The notes under the pieces: generated by a model
Seen by the model: only the letters and a program-made list of their open reading frames with translations
What the model was told of the DNA's origin: nothing
The model's database searches: none
Assembly (NCBI GenBank): GCA_037179515.1
Contig: JAXCGZ010017036.1
Span: 26,001-90,000 of the forward strand
DNA from: Halocaridina rubra
Taxonomy: Eukaryota > Arthropoda > Malacostraca > Decapoda > Atyidae
Direction of reading: 5' to 3'
DNA length: 64,000 nt
Shown: piece by piece, positions 63,203 to 64,000 of the stretch
Layout of the letters: each line of letters opens with the position of its first letter
Position numbering within the stretch: the stretch's first letter is position 1
Translations under genes and position numbers: made by a program

Positions 63203-63530
63203 CACTAAAGTTGGGTTTATACGGTCAAACGGTTCGTCGAACGCGGTTCGACAGACAAGTGTTGAAGTGATGTTCGAACGTGTGAACGGGGTATTTGGTT
63301 GTCGAACACGTTCGACAAACGTGTTCAACAACCAAGTACCCCGTTCACACGTTCGAACATCACTTCAAACACTTGTCTGTCGAACCGCGTTCGACGAACA
63401 AGTGTTTGAAGTGATGTTCGAACGTGTTCGACAACCAAATACCCCGTTCACACGTTCGAACATCACTTCAAACACTTGTCTGTCGAACCGCATTCGACAA
63501 ACCGTTTGACCGTGTAAACCCCCCTTAAGA
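63203..63530. mobile_element. Foldback/MITE-like element with nested inverted repeats
   Basis: Left end GGGTTTATACGGTCAAACGG and right end (inverted) GGGTTTACACGGTCAAACGG define long terminal inverted repeats that continue through GGTTCGACAGACAAGTGTT. Inside, the block GTGATGTTCGAACGTGT alternates in forward and inverse orientation four times, so the sequence reads as two nested palindromes. The right flank has TTAA, the left TAAA. No transposase. Superfamily not identified. Confidence 0.8.
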
Positions 63531-63934
63531 CTCGTGATGCTATTCTTAAGGATGACCTTAGTTTTAACAGCACTGTTACCAGTACAAGGAAACTCCTTTA
63601 CCGCGAGAATATTTTTAGATCCTTGAAACTTTTCCACAGATTCCTGTAATGAAGAGTAGTTTATAGAATAAATATTATTGGTATGTAAAATATCGTGACC
63701 AAAAAAATAAAAAATATCCGTTATAATGTATGACAGCTATTGAAACCGTTCCGGTAATTGTTTATAGGGGTAAAATTAGTTGTAAGCAATGGTTACTGAA
63801 ATGTTTAACAGCAATTTCAGAGCGACACAGGTGTGCATATGCACGGATGCACTTATTCGTGTGTATATATATTCATTATATGTACATGTGTTTGCGCGTT
63901 CCCCCTGTCCTTGGGTGCCATTGAAACTGTTGTA

Positions 63935-63940
<6 letters not shown>
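63531..63940. other. Unassigned DNA
   Basis: No gene or recognised repeat. Confidence 0.35.

Positions 63941-63998
<58 letters not shown>
63941..63998. repeat. Microsatellite (GA)n
   Basis: About 57 bp of GA at the window end. Confidence 0.98.

Positions 63999-64000
<2 letters not shown>

Noticed and set aside
63168..63637. Overlapping frames of 113 and 90 codons on both strands
   Set aside because: They lie in a palindromic foldback element, so repeated peptide motifs are a by-product of the inverted repeats.

Overview
The window looks like repeat-dominated nuclear DNA from an arthropod, most likely a decapod crustacean. The reasons are very dense dinucleotide microsatellites ((TA)n, (CT)n, (GT)n), a degenerate TTAGG-type telomere-like stretch, and a transposon mix of CR1-like, RTE and I-type LINEs, hAT, mariner and tRNA-derived SINEs. 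The species is an inference; nothing in the sequence fixes it. I found no convincing host protein-coding gene, rRNA, functional tRNA or CRISPR array. The recognisable long reading frames all belong to transposable elements; long frames of Ser-Leu, Tyr-Ile or Arg-Glu repeats are translated microsatellites.

Layout: 1-745 is a dispersed repeat. 873-3940 is a 5'-truncated LINE (family B, copy 1). 3.9-8.0 kb is mostly microsatellites and anonymous sequence. 8.2-9.3 kb is a tandem array of ~272-bp units carrying a tRNA-like sequence, interrupted by a second SINE with a 15-bp target-site duplication (TSD). 10447-14905 is a broken full-length CR1-like LINE (family A, copy 1) carrying an in-frame 204-bp SINE. 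17.0-18.2 kb holds two more copies of the 1-745 repeat. 18785-21860 is a hAT transposon with a broken transposase and a ~290-bp hairpin. 22804-24171 is an internally deleted RTE with a 14-bp TSD, and 24228-27433 is an apparently complete RTE LINE with a 12-bp TSD and an uninterrupted 1016-codon ORF. 29529-30531 is a family A fragment followed by more tRNA-like units. 35187-39494 is a full-length family A LINE with both ORFs open. 40.4-41.7 kb holds copies of a TA-associated repeat and a 180-bp tandem array. 42.5-46.3 kb is an old I-type LINE with RNase H remnants, and 46.6-47.7 kb is a decayed RTE fragment. 48037-51175, 52343-52811, 54106-56880, 56881-58156 and 59881-60017 are further family B copies. 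53.0-53.97 kb and 60.65-60.99 kb are tRNA-like unit arrays. 58183-59353 is a dead mariner. 61.88-62.1 kb is another SINE, and 63.2-63.53 kb is a foldback element.

The strongest observations are the two potentially competent retrotransposons: the family A copy at 35187-39494, whose ORF1 carries an SGNH/GDSL-esterase-like domain and overlaps the ORF2 frame, and the RTE at 24228-27433. Also notable are the tRNA-like tandem arrays that repeatedly abut (TA)n tracts, the in-frame SINE inside a LINE ORF, two family B copies joined head-to-tail with duplicated 3' ends, and several self-complementary microsatellite or foldback structures. All boundaries and similarities were judged by eye from copies within the window; clade names rest on recognised protein motifs, not on database searches.
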